DNA of 64,000 nt from a virus. This document shows positions 31,148 through 39,795 of this stretch, piece after piece (position 1 is the stretch's first letter; every line of letters begins with the position of its first letter). The notes under the pieces were generated by a model, which did not search any database, was not told where the DNA came from, and saw only the letters and a program-made list of their open reading frames with translations. Position numbers and translations under genes: made by a program. The stretch is from the IMG/VR virus record IMGVR_UViG_3300043395_000558, positions 1-64,000 of that record; one strand, 5' to 3'.

Positions 31148-31689
31148 GCCACCTTCCAATTTGGTACATGGGGGCGGTAGACCCGGACATTTGCGATAGG
31201 GCGGTTGAAGACTTTTGCACGCTCCGCACCAGAGATGCCGCCATGGGCTCCGTAGGAGAAACCTTTGATCATAAGTACCGCAACACTACTGTTCGGTTTG
31301 CTGGGCCAAAGCATTGGTTTGAAGAGCACATGTTGCCGGTAGCTGCTTTGGGCAACGAGGTGTGCAAGTGGGACTTTAACGTCACAGACAACGAGCACAT
31401 TCAGTTTGCCGAATACGGGCCAGAACAGCACTACAACTGGCATGCGGACACTTTTCCTTTGACCGGCAAGCCTATGGACCGCAAGATAACCGTGGTCTGT
31501 TTGCTTAACGAGCCGTCCGAATTCACTGGCGGAGAGTTCCAGATTCGGCTATATTCTGAATATACCGCTCCGTTGGTCAAAGGTTCCGTGATTGCATTTC
31601 CATCGTTTTTGGAGCATCGGGTAGTTCCGGTTACGTCAGGAATGCGTAAGTCGGCAACAATTTGGCTGGAAGGCCCTCGTTTTAGATAA
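31144..31689 (+). CDS. 2OG-Fe(II) oxygenase, prolyl-hydroxylase-like
   Basis: 181 residues with the iron facial triad H100-x-D102 (NWHAD) and H158 (EHRV), and R168 (GMRKS) at the spacing expected for 2-oxoglutarate binding. The sequence around GGEFQIR and KGSVIAFPSFLEHRV is typical of prolyl 4-hydroxylase-type enzymes, which hydroxylate an amino-acid side chain using O2 and 2-oxoglutarate. Overlaps the preceding gene by ATGA and lies between two fibre genes; modification of the collagen-like fibre is a testable inference. Confidence 0.85.
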   Translation: MSHLPIWYMGAVDPDICDRAVEDFCTLRTRDAAMGSVGETFDHKYRNTTVRFAGPKHWFEEHMLPVAALGNEVCKWDFNVTDNEHIQFAEYGPEQHYNWHADTFPLTGKPMDRKITVVCLLNEPSEFTGGEFQIRLYSEYTAPLVKGSVIAFPSFLEHRVVPVTSGMRKSATIWLEGPRFR

Positions 31690-31698
31690 GGACACAAC

Positions 31699-33072
31699 AT
31701 GTCTACATACTCTTCTGATCTACGGATTGAACTGATTGCCAATGGCGCCCAGGCGGGTACTTGGGGCACAACGACCAATGACACTTGGGCATACGTTATT
31801 GACCCCGCTATCACGGGGTTTCAAACCGTGGCGGTCTCCAGTGCCAATCAGGCGCTAACTTATGTCAGCGGATCTACGTCCACGGCGTCAGCCAACCAGG
31901 CTATTTATGCTTCGTTGGCGTTCACGACCAGCACGGGCGCTAACTTCAATGTCTATGCTCCCCCTGCGCCCAAGCAGTACATCATATGGAACAACAGTTC
32001 GTACACGCTGACAATTTACAACAGCACGGTAATCGGTAACACGACGGCTGCTGGCGCAGGTGCAGCAATTCCTGCCGGTAAAAAAGTCCAGGTGTTCAGT
32101 ACTGGCACAAACTTCTATACGATTGAAGCGGCAAACCTGACAGGAACTCTGGCTATTGCTAACGGCGGCACTGGCCAAACTACCCAACAGGCCGCTATCA
32201 ATGCCTTAGCTGGAGCTACTACTTCTGCACAGTTTCTGAGGGGTAACGGCACAAACGTCGTGATGTCGGCAATCCAAGTGTCGGATGTCCCCACGTTGAA
32301 CCAGAACACCAGCGGCACTGCTGCTGGCCTTTCCGCAACTTTGGCTGTTAGTAGTGGTGGCACAGGGCAGACAACTCAACAAGCTGCCATTAACGCATTG
32401 GCTGGCGCCACGACCTCTGCGCAATTCTTGCGTGGTAACGGTACAAACGTTGTGATGTCGGCCATTCAAGTTGCGGATGTACCTACCCTTAACCAGAACA
32501 CCACTGGACAAGCTGGTTCTGTTGCAAACTCTGTAACGTTCAATACGTCTGGCGGCGCGGCTGCTGGGTCGACATTCAACGGTTCCGCAGCACGCACGGT
32601 TGATTACTCAACGGTTGGGGCGCCGTCTACTACAGGTACTAACGCTTCGGGTACCTGGGGTATTAGTATCAGCGGTAACGCGGCCACAGCTACAAGTGCC
32701 ACAAGCGCTTCGTCTGCATCCACGGCTACTACGGCTACGGCACTGACAACAGCCACTGGCTCTGCGCCTTCCTACTCTGCACGCGCATGGGTTAACTTTG
32801 ATGGGTTTACTGGTTCATACCGTACAGTTGGAAACGTAAGTAGCGTTACGCGTACTGGTACTGGGAAATACACAATTGCTTTTACTACGGCATTACCTGA
32901 CGCAAATTACACATTTGCTGGCGGTGCAGGAAACAACACTACTCAAAACCTGTCCGTGTGTATACCGTATAACTTGTCGGTGCCAACCGCATCTGGCTGT
33001 GACGTGGAAACTAACCAGCAGAACGCCGGCCTGATTGATGGCTCGCTAGTCACGATTACTTTCTTCCGTTAA
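31699..33072 (+). CDS. Second tail fibre
   Basis: 457 residues. The N-terminus (MSTYSSDLRIELIANGAQAG, WGTTTNDTWAYVIDPAI) is the attachment type common in phage fibres. Residues 151-214 and 215-278 are a tandem duplication (GGTGQTTQQAAINALAG). Then an Ala/Thr/Ser-rich stretch, and a ~95-residue tip domain (from RAWVNFDG to the end) homologous to the end of the collagen-like fibre. Ribosome site ATAAGGACACAAC. Confidence 0.88.
   Translation: MSTYSSDLRIELIANGAQAGTWGTTTNDTWAYVIDPAITGFQTVAVSSANQALTYVSGSTSTASANQAIYASLAFTTSTGANFNVYAPPAPKQYIIWNNSSYTLTIYNSTVIGNTTAAGAGAAIPAGKKVQVFSTGTNFYTIEAANLTGTLAIANGGTGQTTQQAAINALAGATTSAQFLRGNGTNVVMSAIQVSDVPTLNQNTSGTAAGLSATLAVSSGGTGQTTQQAAINALAGATTSAQFLRGNGTNVVMSAIQVADVPTLNQNTTGQAGSVANSVTFNTSGGAAAGSTFNGSAARTVDYSTVGAPSTTGTNASGTWGISISGNAATATSATSASSASTATTATALTTATGSAPSYSARAWVNFDGFTGSYRTVGNVSSVTRTGTGKYTIAFTTALPDANYTFAGGAGNNTTQNLSVCIPYNLSVPTASGCDVETNQQNAGLIDGSLVTITFFR
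32149..32532 (+). repeat. Tandem 192-base coding duplication in fibre 2
   Basis: Two 64-codon units (32149-32340 and 32341-32532), near-identical in protein up to their last dozen residues but with many synonymous base differences, so the duplication is not recent or is under protein-level selection. Confidence 0.75.
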
Positions 33073-33086
33073 TTTGTGAGGTCTCG

Positions 33087-33497
33087 ATGAAAAACGTCAT
33101 AATTTATACCGGCAAAAACGGTGGAGTTTCAGTCTGCTACCCTTCTGGCGAACTGTCGCTGGAAGAAGTTTTGGCAAAAGATATCCCCGCTGGGGTTCAA
33201 AGCTATGTCGTTGATTACGACACGCTGCCTACAGGCGATAACGATTTCTTTGATGCTTGGAAACTGTCTGGTGGAACTGTGACGGTTGACTTGACTAAGG
33301 CCAAAGCCCTGACAAAAGACAGACTCCGGGCCGAGCGTGCGCCGTTGCTTGCTGCTCAAGATATTGCGTTTCAGCGGGCACAAGAAACAGGCGCTGATAC
33401 TACTGCCATCGTTGCTGAAAAGCAGAGACTGCGCAACATAACAACGCTCGTCGATGCCTGCACGTCTACCACCCAATTGCGTGCGTTGCACTGTTAA
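33087..33497 (+). CDS. Fibre-partner protein, copy 2
   Basis: 136 residues, paralogous to 30728-31147: KNVIIYTGKNGGVSVCYPSG, AKDIPAGVQSY, DNDFFDAW, AIVAEKQRLRNITTLVDACT. Follows the second fibre gene at the same distance as copy 1 follows the first. Ribosome site GTGAGGTCTCG. Confidence 0.75.
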   Translation: MKNVIIYTGKNGGVSVCYPSGELSLEEVLAKDIPAGVQSYVVDYDTLPTGDNDFFDAWKLSGGTVTVDLTKAKALTKDRLRAERAPLLAAQDIAFQRAQETGADTTAIVAEKQRLRNITTLVDACTSTTQLRALHC

Positions 33498-33503
33498 TCC
33501 AAT

Positions 33504-34058
33504 GTGGATCCGGTCACTGCTTTCACGATGGTCAGCGGCGCTATCTCAGGCGTTCGCAAACTTTGTGCTCTGGTTAAAGAAGCTCAGGCAGCTGGTAAAG
33601 AAGTAGCAGACCTGACAAGCCAAGTAACTCAGCATGTTGGTAAAGTACTTGAGCACACGCAGGAGTTGAAAAAAGCAGAACTTGAAGTTAAGAAGAACCC
33701 ACCAAAGGGGAAATCGCTTCAAGTTCTTGCTTTTGAGGAGGTCGCTAGGAAGATTGAGTTGAGGCAGCAGTACGAACAACTGCGCAACATGATCGTATAC
33801 GAGCTAGGGTTACCAGGCGGATTCTGGGCGGATTTTGAGGCGACGGTGCATCGGTTGGAGCAGGAACATGAACAGGAGATGGAACTAGCCGAGCAGATGC
33901 AAAGGGAACTGGAATGGCAACGCAGGGTCAAACTAGATCAAATGCAAGAGGTGGCCCTGGAGGTGGTAATCGTTCTGGTAATGCTGGCGTATCTGGTCGC
34001 TCTAATCTGGTCAGTAATGTTGCACCAGAAGAACCGATTGGGGGTTTGGTTGGTATGA
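33504..34058 (+). CDS. Coiled-coil protein with C-terminal membrane span
   Basis: 184 residues from a GTG (no clear ribosome site). A conserved start (MDPVTAFTMVSGAISGVRKL) precedes a long charged coiled coil (residues 35-150), then a hydrophobic span (VVIVLVMLAYLVALIWSVML). Similar proteins sit beside lysis genes in aquatic phages. Overlaps the next gene by 145 bases. Confidence 0.75.
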   Translation: MDPVTAFTMVSGAISGVRKLCALVKEAQAAGKEVADLTSQVTQHVGKVLEHTQELKKAELEVKKNPPKGKSLQVLAFEEVARKIELRQQYEQLRNMIVYELGLPGGFWADFEATVHRLEQEHEQEMELAEQMQRELEWQRRVKLDQMQEVALEVVIVLVMLAYLVALIWSVMLHQKNRLGVWLV

Positions 34059-34201
34059 CGATAATGGCGTTTTTGTTTGCCATCATGTTGCCGGTGATGA
34101 TGTTCATGTACATCGACATGTATAAACTCAGGTTGGAGAACGAACGGATTACGCAGAAAATCGGTAAGTACCGACAATTGATTGAAAGGTGCGATAAGTG
34201 A
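33914..34201 (+). CDS. Small membrane protein overlapping its neighbour
   Basis: 95 residues if it starts at 33914 (AAAGGGAACTGGA before the ATG): a Gly/Asn/Ser-rich N-terminus, then VAPEEPIGGLVG, a membrane span (MAFLFAIMLPVMMFMYIDMY), and a charged helix. Alternative ATG at 34055 overlaps the upstream stop (ATGA) and gives 48 residues that keep the span. Placed in the lysis cassette; unknown function. Confidence 0.65.
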   Translation: MATQGQTRSNARGGPGGGNRSGNAGVSGRSNLVSNVAPEEPIGGLVGMTIMAFLFAIMLPVMMFMYIDMYKLRLENERITQKIGKYRQLIERCDK

Positions 34202-34815
34202 GCGAACAGCAGGACAAAGCGCTAGGAGTTCTGGACAGGGTGCTGGCCTACGTGGACAGCCCGTTCAAGCTCATCGCCCTCCTGATCATGTTCGTGTTTG
34301 GGTTCTGCGCCTGGTTTGTTTATAGCAACCAGGAACTGCTGGTCGGAGCCTACAAGGAAAGCCAAAAGCTACCCAGCATCAACGAAGCACGGGCAGACGA
34401 CGCGGCGGCAATCCTGTTCAAGTATGGCAACGCTCAGACTGTGGCTATCTTCAAGGTAAACCCGTTATTTGGCACCCGTGTCTTGTACCGGGCATATACA
34501 AAAGAAGGGCGTGATAAGCGCATGGAGGGAATCGATGTCGGTCTCTTTACCCAAAATCCCAACAATAACGCAGACGTTGTTAAGCTTATGGCAGGAGAGA
34601 CGCCATGCGGTGATTACCACAAGCCACAAAGCGAAATCGGCCTGTGGTACGTCGAGGTTGGTGTCACCTACGGTTGTCGTATCTCTGTACCACCCGACGC
34701 AACACGTTTCATTGGTCAAATTACCGTCGGGTTCAAAGATCGACCTGAGAGCATAGAGGACGCCCAGTCCATGTTGCTCATCGCTTCATCCATGTTAACC
34801 AAAAAGAGTTACTAA
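34198..34815 (+). CDS. Membrane-anchored protein of the lysis region
   Basis: 205 residues from a GTG overlapping the upstream stop (GTGA). One membrane span at about 24-44 (LIALLIMFVFGFCAWFVYSN) and a soluble C-terminal domain with two Cys (ETPCGDYH, VTYGCRIS) that could pair in the periplasm. A spanin or inner-membrane accessory role is possible; no family recognised. Confidence 0.7.
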   Translation: MSEQQDKALGVLDRVLAYVDSPFKLIALLIMFVFGFCAWFVYSNQELLVGAYKESQKLPSINEARADDAAAILFKYGNAQTVAIFKVNPLFGTRVLYRAYTKEGRDKRMEGIDVGLFTQNPNNNADVVKLMAGETPCGDYHKPQSEIGLWYVEVGVTYGCRISVPPDATRFIGQITVGFKDRPESIEDAQSMLLIASSMLTKKSY

Positions 34816-35258
34816 TGGGACTATTAGACACACTTACCGGCGCCGCCAGCACTACCCCCATGGGAGCGTTGCTCAACGTGGGGAGCAAGATTCTCGACCG
34901 CGTTCTCCCCGACCCGGCGGCAAATGCTGCGGCCAAAGCGGAACTCCTGAAGATGGAGCAAGAAGGTGAGCTGGCCCGCCTGGCCAATGAAACCAAGCTG
35001 TACGAGACCGAGCAAAACAATTTGACCAAACGCTTGGAAGCCGACATGGCCAGCGACTCGTGGCTATCTAAGAACATCCGCCCCATGACGCTTATTTTCT
35101 TGCTGCTTGCTTACAGCGGGTTTGCCGTGGCGTCAATGTTTAACTATGAAACCCGGGGCGCCTATGTTGAGTTGCTGGGGCAGTGGGGCATGCTGGTGAT
35201 GTCCTTCTACTTTGGTGGCCGTACCCTGGAAAAAATTGCCGATAGGGTTAAAAAATGA
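34815..35258 (+). CDS. Holin of the 3-TM GTA type
   Basis: 147 residues. After an Ala/Glu-rich helix (AELLKMEQEGELARLANETK), the conserved WLSKNIRPMTLIFLLLAYSG starts a membrane part that ends with SFYFGGRTLEKIADRVKK. This signature belongs to the three-transmembrane holins known from gene transfer agents and many phages. It sits directly before the endolysin gene and overlaps it by ATGA, as in a lysis cassette. Confidence 0.85.
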   Translation: MGLLDTLTGAASTTPMGALLNVGSKILDRVLPDPAANAAAKAELLKMEQEGELARLANETKLYETEQNNLTKRLEADMASDSWLSKNIRPMTLIFLLLAYSGFAVASMFNYETRGAYVELLGQWGMLVMSFYFGGRTLEKIADRVKK

Positions 35259-35707
35259 ACCTCTCCGAACACTTTACCCTGGAAGAAGCCACGTACAGCG
35301 AGACGGCTATCCGCATGAATATCAACAACCAGCCGGACGAGCGCCAACTGGAGAACATGAAGTCTGCTGCCGCCCAGCTTGAGGCTGTGCGTGCATTGTC
35401 GGGCCCCTTGCGAGTCAACTCCTGGCTGCGCTTGCCTGATGTCAACGTGGCGGTGGGCGGCTCCAAAGTTTCCAGTCACATGGATGGCTGGGCGATCGAC
35501 GTGTCTAGTTCCAAACACACCCCGCTGGAGCTTTGCCGTATGGTTGAGGGCGCCGGGATAAAATTCGACCAGATGATCCACGAGTTCGGGCGCTGGATGC
35601 ACATCAGTTTTGCCCCCGAGATGCGCCAGCAGAAGCTGACGATCTTTAAGCCGGAGGGTAAGTACAAGGTTGGCATTTTGACCGAGGCGGACTATCATTC
35701 AGCCTGA
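35255..35707 (+). CDS. Endolysin, M15 peptidase type
   Basis: 150 residues. The zinc ligands are visible as H75 and D82 in SSHMDGWAIDV (HxxGxAxD-like) and H116 in WMHISF, the pattern of M15 D-Ala/L-Ala-D-Glu peptidases that cut peptidoglycan cross-links. No signal peptide, consistent with holin-dependent release. Starts inside the holin stop codon. Confidence 0.88.
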   Translation: MNLSEHFTLEEATYSETAIRMNINNQPDERQLENMKSAAAQLEAVRALSGPLRVNSWLRLPDVNVAVGGSKVSSHMDGWAIDVSSSKHTPLELCRMVEGAGIKFDQMIHEFGRWMHISFAPEMRQQKLTIFKPEGKYKVGILTEADYHSA

Positions 35708-35719
35708 TAGGGGGTCCCC

Positions 35720-37678
35720 GTGCCATTACAGAAACTTCAGTTCCGACCGGGTGTCAACCGGGAATCGACCACGTTGGCTAACGAGGGCGGTTGGTTCGAG
35801 TCCGATAAGGTTCGGTTCCGTTCCGGCTATCCCGAGAAGATTGGTGGCTGGGTCAAGGATACGGGCGTAGCGGACACCAATCCTCCGGCTACAGGTACTA
35901 TCTGGGGCGTTTGCCGCTCCATGTGGAACTGGATTACGCTGTCTGCATACAATCTATTGGGTCTTGGCACAAACCTGAAATTTTATATCCAGGACGGCGC
36001 TAACGGCACTTTTTATGATGTTACCCCCATTCGTCTAACCCACACGACTGTTGCCAACGCATTTACAACGGACGGCACTACAACAGTTATTGTGAACGAC
36101 CCGGCCTATGGCGGGATTGACGGTGATTTTGTAACCATTTCCAATGTGTCTGGCGCTGTAAATGGAATCCCCGCCGCGTCTTTGAACGGTGAGTTTCGCA
36201 TTACGTACATTGACTCAAGCCACTACTCCATCACGTCTCCGGTCACCGCAACATCAAGCGGTACTTCTACTGTTACGGCGGATTTTGCATATCAAATTAA
36301 CACTGGCCTTGAAACATACGGTTCTGGTGTTGGCTGGGGCGCTGGCGGATGGGGTGGTATTGGAGCAAGTACTACTTGGGGGTGGGGTTCTCCGGCTCCT
36401 GTTGGCATAGGTATTCAGCCCCGTGTCTGGAGTCAGGCAAACTTTGGCGAATACTTGATTTTCAACCCTCGCGGCGAACCGTTGTACATCTGGACGACAA
36501 ACGCCAACCCAAACACGTTTGACCGCGCTCAGCTTCTTGGCCCAGGATCAAGCGTTACTACTCAGTACGGCGTCGTTACGGTAGATGCGTTCTGTCCGAC
36601 GGTTGCAAACTTTGTCATGGTGTCGGATGCTTCACGCTTTGTGCTGGCGTTTGGTGTAAACGATCCAGTCACTAGTATTCAAGACCCCATGCTCGTGCAG
36701 TGGTCGGACCAAGAAAGCTACGCTACCTGGGAACCGCTGGTCACAAACCAGGCGGGTAGCTATCGACTGAGCCGTGGGTCGGAGATCGTCACGGCGATTC
36801 AGACTCGTCAAGAAATTTTGGTGTTGACTGATGCAGCCGTTTATTCCATGCAGTATCTTGGCGCACCACTCGTCTGGGGCTTTCAAATCATGGGAGACAA
36901 CATCTCCATCATGGGCCCCAACGCTATTGTTACAGTCAACAACATCACGTACTGGATGGGTGTCGACAAGTTCTACATGTACTCCGGTCGAGTGGAAACC
37001 CTTCCGTGCACCCTCCGTCAGTTTATCTATGACGACATTAACGTCCAACAGGGTTACCAGGTATTCGCGGGAACCAATGAGGGTTATAACGAAATCTGGT
37101 GGTTTTATTGCTCTGCTTCTTCTACCACGGTAGACAAGTATGTAGTTTATAACCACCTTGAGCGCACCTGGTACTACGGCACCATGACGCGCAGTTCTTG
37201 GCTGGACAGCCCGCTGCGATCGCAGCCGATGGCGACACCGTACGCCAACTCCAACAGTTCTTTGGTCTATCACGAAACTGGGAACGATGATGGTACAACT
37301 AGTCCCGCTTCTCCGATTGTTGCTTACGTTCAGTCTTCCGATTTTGATATTGGTGACGGCCACAACTTTGGCTTTGTTTGGCGTCTGATCCCCGACATCA
37401 CTTTTGACGGTTCGGACGTTAATCAACCTCAAGCCAATTTCACCGTGCGCCCGCGTCAATTTCCAGGCACCAACTACGGTACGTCGGATAACCCGGTGGT
37501 GGCCAGCACGCAGAATTACTCTAGTGTTCGGTCTTACAACGTGCAACAGTTTACTGAGCAGGTCTACGTCCGTCTGCGTGGTCGTCAAATGGCGTTCCGT
37601 GTGGAGTCTGACCAGCTTGGCGTGTCGTGGCAGTTGGGAACCCCGCGCATGGACGTGCGCCCGGATGGTCGTCGATGA
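35720..37678 (+). CDS. Tail hub protein, P22 gp10-like
   Basis: 652 residues from a GTG. The start (LQKLQFRPGVNRESTTLANE, then FRSGYPEKIGGWVKD) and middle (TYWMGVDKFYMYSGRVETLP, VVYNHLERTWYYGTM) are typical of the tail proteins of podovirus-like phages that plug the channel below gp4. Residues about 107-190 are an inserted Thr/Val-rich domain, then a Gly/Trp-rich segment. Stop overlaps the next ATG. Confidence 0.75.
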   Translation: MPLQKLQFRPGVNRESTTLANEGGWFESDKVRFRSGYPEKIGGWVKDTGVADTNPPATGTIWGVCRSMWNWITLSAYNLLGLGTNLKFYIQDGANGTFYDVTPIRLTHTTVANAFTTDGTTTVIVNDPAYGGIDGDFVTISNVSGAVNGIPAASLNGEFRITYIDSSHYSITSPVTATSSGTSTVTADFAYQINTGLETYGSGVGWGAGGWGGIGASTTWGWGSPAPVGIGIQPRVWSQANFGEYLIFNPRGEPLYIWTTNANPNTFDRAQLLGPGSSVTTQYGVVTVDAFCPTVANFVMVSDASRFVLAFGVNDPVTSIQDPMLVQWSDQESYATWEPLVTNQAGSYRLSRGSEIVTAIQTRQEILVLTDAAVYSMQYLGAPLVWGFQIMGDNISIMGPNAIVTVNNITYWMGVDKFYMYSGRVETLPCTLRQFIYDDINVQQGYQVFAGTNEGYNEIWWFYCSASSTTVDKYVVYNHLERTWYYGTMTRSSWLDSPLRSQPMATPYANSNSSLVYHETGNDDGTTSPASPIVAYVQSSDFDIGDGHNFGFVWRLIPDITFDGSDVNQPQANFTVRPRQFPGTNYGTSDNPVVASTQNYSSVRSYNVQQFTEQVYVRLRGRQMAFRVESDQLGVSWQLGTPRMDVRPDGRR

Positions 37679-38346
37679 CTTTGTACGTTTACACCGAACA
37701 AGACCTGCAAAGGTTTGTTGCGCCACGCCTGGCAGCAGCCCCGGTCGAGTACGACCAGCGGTTCATGGATCAGTACACCAACATCCTGCGCCTGTACTTC
37801 AACCAGCTAGACGCATTCAAAAGTCAGCTTCAGACAACGACGGTATCGCCTAACGCCGACGGCACAAACATCTATTTCCCCAACGGGGCGTTTTCATCCT
37901 CTGCTTCTCAAACAGCGGTCAGCACTACGGCGGCGTACGACGTTACGTTTACCAACACTGATGCGTCTAATGATGTTTCGTTAGTGGGTGGGTACCAAGT
38001 AACTACTGCTAAGGCCGGGCGGTATAACTTTCAGTACAGTATCCAGTGCGCTAATCTGGCCAACTCCACGGAGTCTATTGACGTTTGGTTTCTTTATAAC
38101 GGCGCCAACATACCGCGCTCCAACACCCGGATCGGCATGGCTGCACGTAAAAATCCGGCAACGCCGTTCTATGCAGTAGGCACAGTGAATTTGCTTGTTG
38201 ACATGGCCGTAGGGGACCACGTTAGCTTGCGGTGGAACACCACAAATACCAGCGCATTTATTCAAGCCGACCCCGCAGGAACGTCTCCCACACGCCCAGC
38301 GATACCGTCCGTAATCTTTACGGCAACGTTTGTGTCAAAGATCTGA
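37675..38346 (+). CDS. C1q/TNF-like jelly-roll virion protein
   Basis: 223 residues with ATG overlapping the previous stop. The N-terminal 55 residues are helical (FVAPRLAAAPVEYDQRFMDQ, ILRLYFNQLDAFKSQL). The rest follows a jelly-roll pattern like C1q heads: QVTTAKAGRYNFQYSIQCAN, DVWFLYNGANIPRSN, VGDHVSLRW. Such heads form trimers and bind ligands, so a tail spike or receptor-binding role is plausible. Confidence 0.7.
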   Translation: MTLYVYTEQDLQRFVAPRLAAAPVEYDQRFMDQYTNILRLYFNQLDAFKSQLQTTTVSPNADGTNIYFPNGAFSSSASQTAVSTTAAYDVTFTNTDASNDVSLVGGYQVTTAKAGRYNFQYSIQCANLANSTESIDVWFLYNGANIPRSNTRIGMAARKNPATPFYAVGTVNLLVDMAVGDHVSLRWNTTNTSAFIQADPAGTSPTRPAIPSVIFTATFVSKI

Positions 38347-38382
38347 AAATGTTACGATTCAACCAATTTACAGGAGAGCACC

Positions 38383-39795
38383 ATGGGTACTGGTGTAGGT
38401 GAAGCCGCCCTGGCGGCGGAGATTGCTGGCGGTGCTGAAGTTGCCGCTGGAGCAGGTTTTCTTGAAGGAATGGCGGGTGTCTCCGCGCTTGAGGGTGCGG
38501 GCGTTGCCGGTCTGGGTCTTGGCACGGGCGCGGGTCTTGGTACCGGACTAGCTGGTGCTGGTGGTCTGGGCGCATTGAGCCCTGCTTTTCAAACCGCCCT
38601 TGGCGAAACCGCCATATTTAATCCTGAGATTGCCGCGCAGACGGCGCAGTTTGCCAATGTGGGGGCCCTGCCTTCCGCTAACGCAGCCTTGGGTGCAGGT
38701 CAGATTGGTGACCCGACGCTGTTGGCCCAGCAGTTTGGTAGCGGTATTGCCAACGTAAACCCGGCAGCTCCTCTGTATGAGATGAATGCGCTGGAGACAG
38801 CGGACGTCATGAAGAACATCGACCCCAATATGGTTCAGGGGTATATGCCGATGGACACCCCTAATGCGGCAAATATGGCAGAGAAAGCCCGCTTTGCGGA
38901 CTATTGGGCTAAGTACCCCTCAACGCTTGGCACTGCTGCAACACCTGCCGATGTAGCACAAGCTATGGACGCCGGGTTTAATCCCGCTACCGCTACAACT
39001 GAAATGGGCGGTAATCTGGCGCGGCAGACAATGAACTATGTTGATCCCGCAGACATGGCACGGGCATCTGTAAACGCAGCGGACGCGGCCAAGTCTCCGT
39101 TCTTCAACCCCCTGTCCTCCATCTACAACGTCTATAAAGAACAAGATCCGTTGACACAGGGCGTTATGAAGTACGGCGGTATGGGCCTTGGTGCACTGCA
39201 AGCCGCCAAATACCTGAACAAACCCCAAGGCGTGGCGGCTTCTGAAAAGTATTCGGGCCCGCTGTCCAAGTTCAGCTACAGCCCCAGCACGTACACCCCG
39301 TATACGTATAAACCCTATGCTGCTGGCGGTCCGGTAGAAGAGATGTCCCGTGAAAACGCAATCGGGGCTAATACGGGTTATCCCCAATCCGACATCCAGC
39401 AAGGCGCCTACGCTACCCCCTGGCAAACCCCCATGTCACGCAATGTCGTGGCCGATGCTGGGGACACCGGCGTGGATCAAATGACGGGCATGGAGCGCAT
39501 GGCGGGCGGCGGTATTGCAAACCTTGGCGGCTACTCTGATGGTGGGCGCCTGCTCAAAGGCCCAGGGGATGGCATGTCTGACAACATCCCCGCTACGATT
39601 GGGCGTAAGCAACCAGCCCGTCTGGCCGATGGCGAGTTTGTGGTTCCGGCAGATGTTGTGTCTGGTCTGGGCAACGGCTCTACCGATGCTGGCGCCAAGC
39701 AGTTGTACAAGATGCTGGACAAGGTCCGCTCGGCTCGTACCGGCACCAAGAAGCAAGGCAAACAGATTAACCCCAACAAGTACACACCCGCATGA
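38383..39795 (+). CDS. Internal virion (ejection) protein A
   Basis: 470 residues. The N-terminus is Ala/Gly-rich and hydrophobic (LGLGTGAGLGTGLAGAGGLG). The C-terminus has GGRLLKGPGDGMSDNIPATI and RKQPARLADGEFVVPADVVS, a signature shared by internal proteins of many aquatic podoviruses. Probably ejected with the DNA to form a channel in the cell envelope. Ribosome site ACAGGAGAGCACC. Confidence 0.7.
   Translation: MGTGVGEAALAAEIAGGAEVAAGAGFLEGMAGVSALEGAGVAGLGLGTGAGLGTGLAGAGGLGALSPAFQTALGETAIFNPEIAAQTAQFANVGALPSANAALGAGQIGDPTLLAQQFGSGIANVNPAAPLYEMNALETADVMKNIDPNMVQGYMPMDTPNAANMAEKARFADYWAKYPSTLGTAATPADVAQAMDAGFNPATATTEMGGNLARQTMNYVDPADMARASVNAADAAKSPFFNPLSSIYNVYKEQDPLTQGVMKYGGMGLGALQAAKYLNKPQGVAASEKYSGPLSKFSYSPSTYTPYTYKPYAAGGPVEEMSRENAIGANTGYPQSDIQQGAYATPWQTPMSRNVVADAGDTGVDQMTGMERMAGGGIANLGGYSDGGRLLKGPGDGMSDNIPATIGRKQPARLADGEFVVPADVVSGLGNGSTDAGAKQLYKMLDKVRSARTGTKKQGKQINPNKYTPA

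Noticed and set aside
36632-37726. Minus-strand frame of 364 codons opposite the tail hub
   Set aside because: Antisense shadow; no ribosome site and no recognisable fold.
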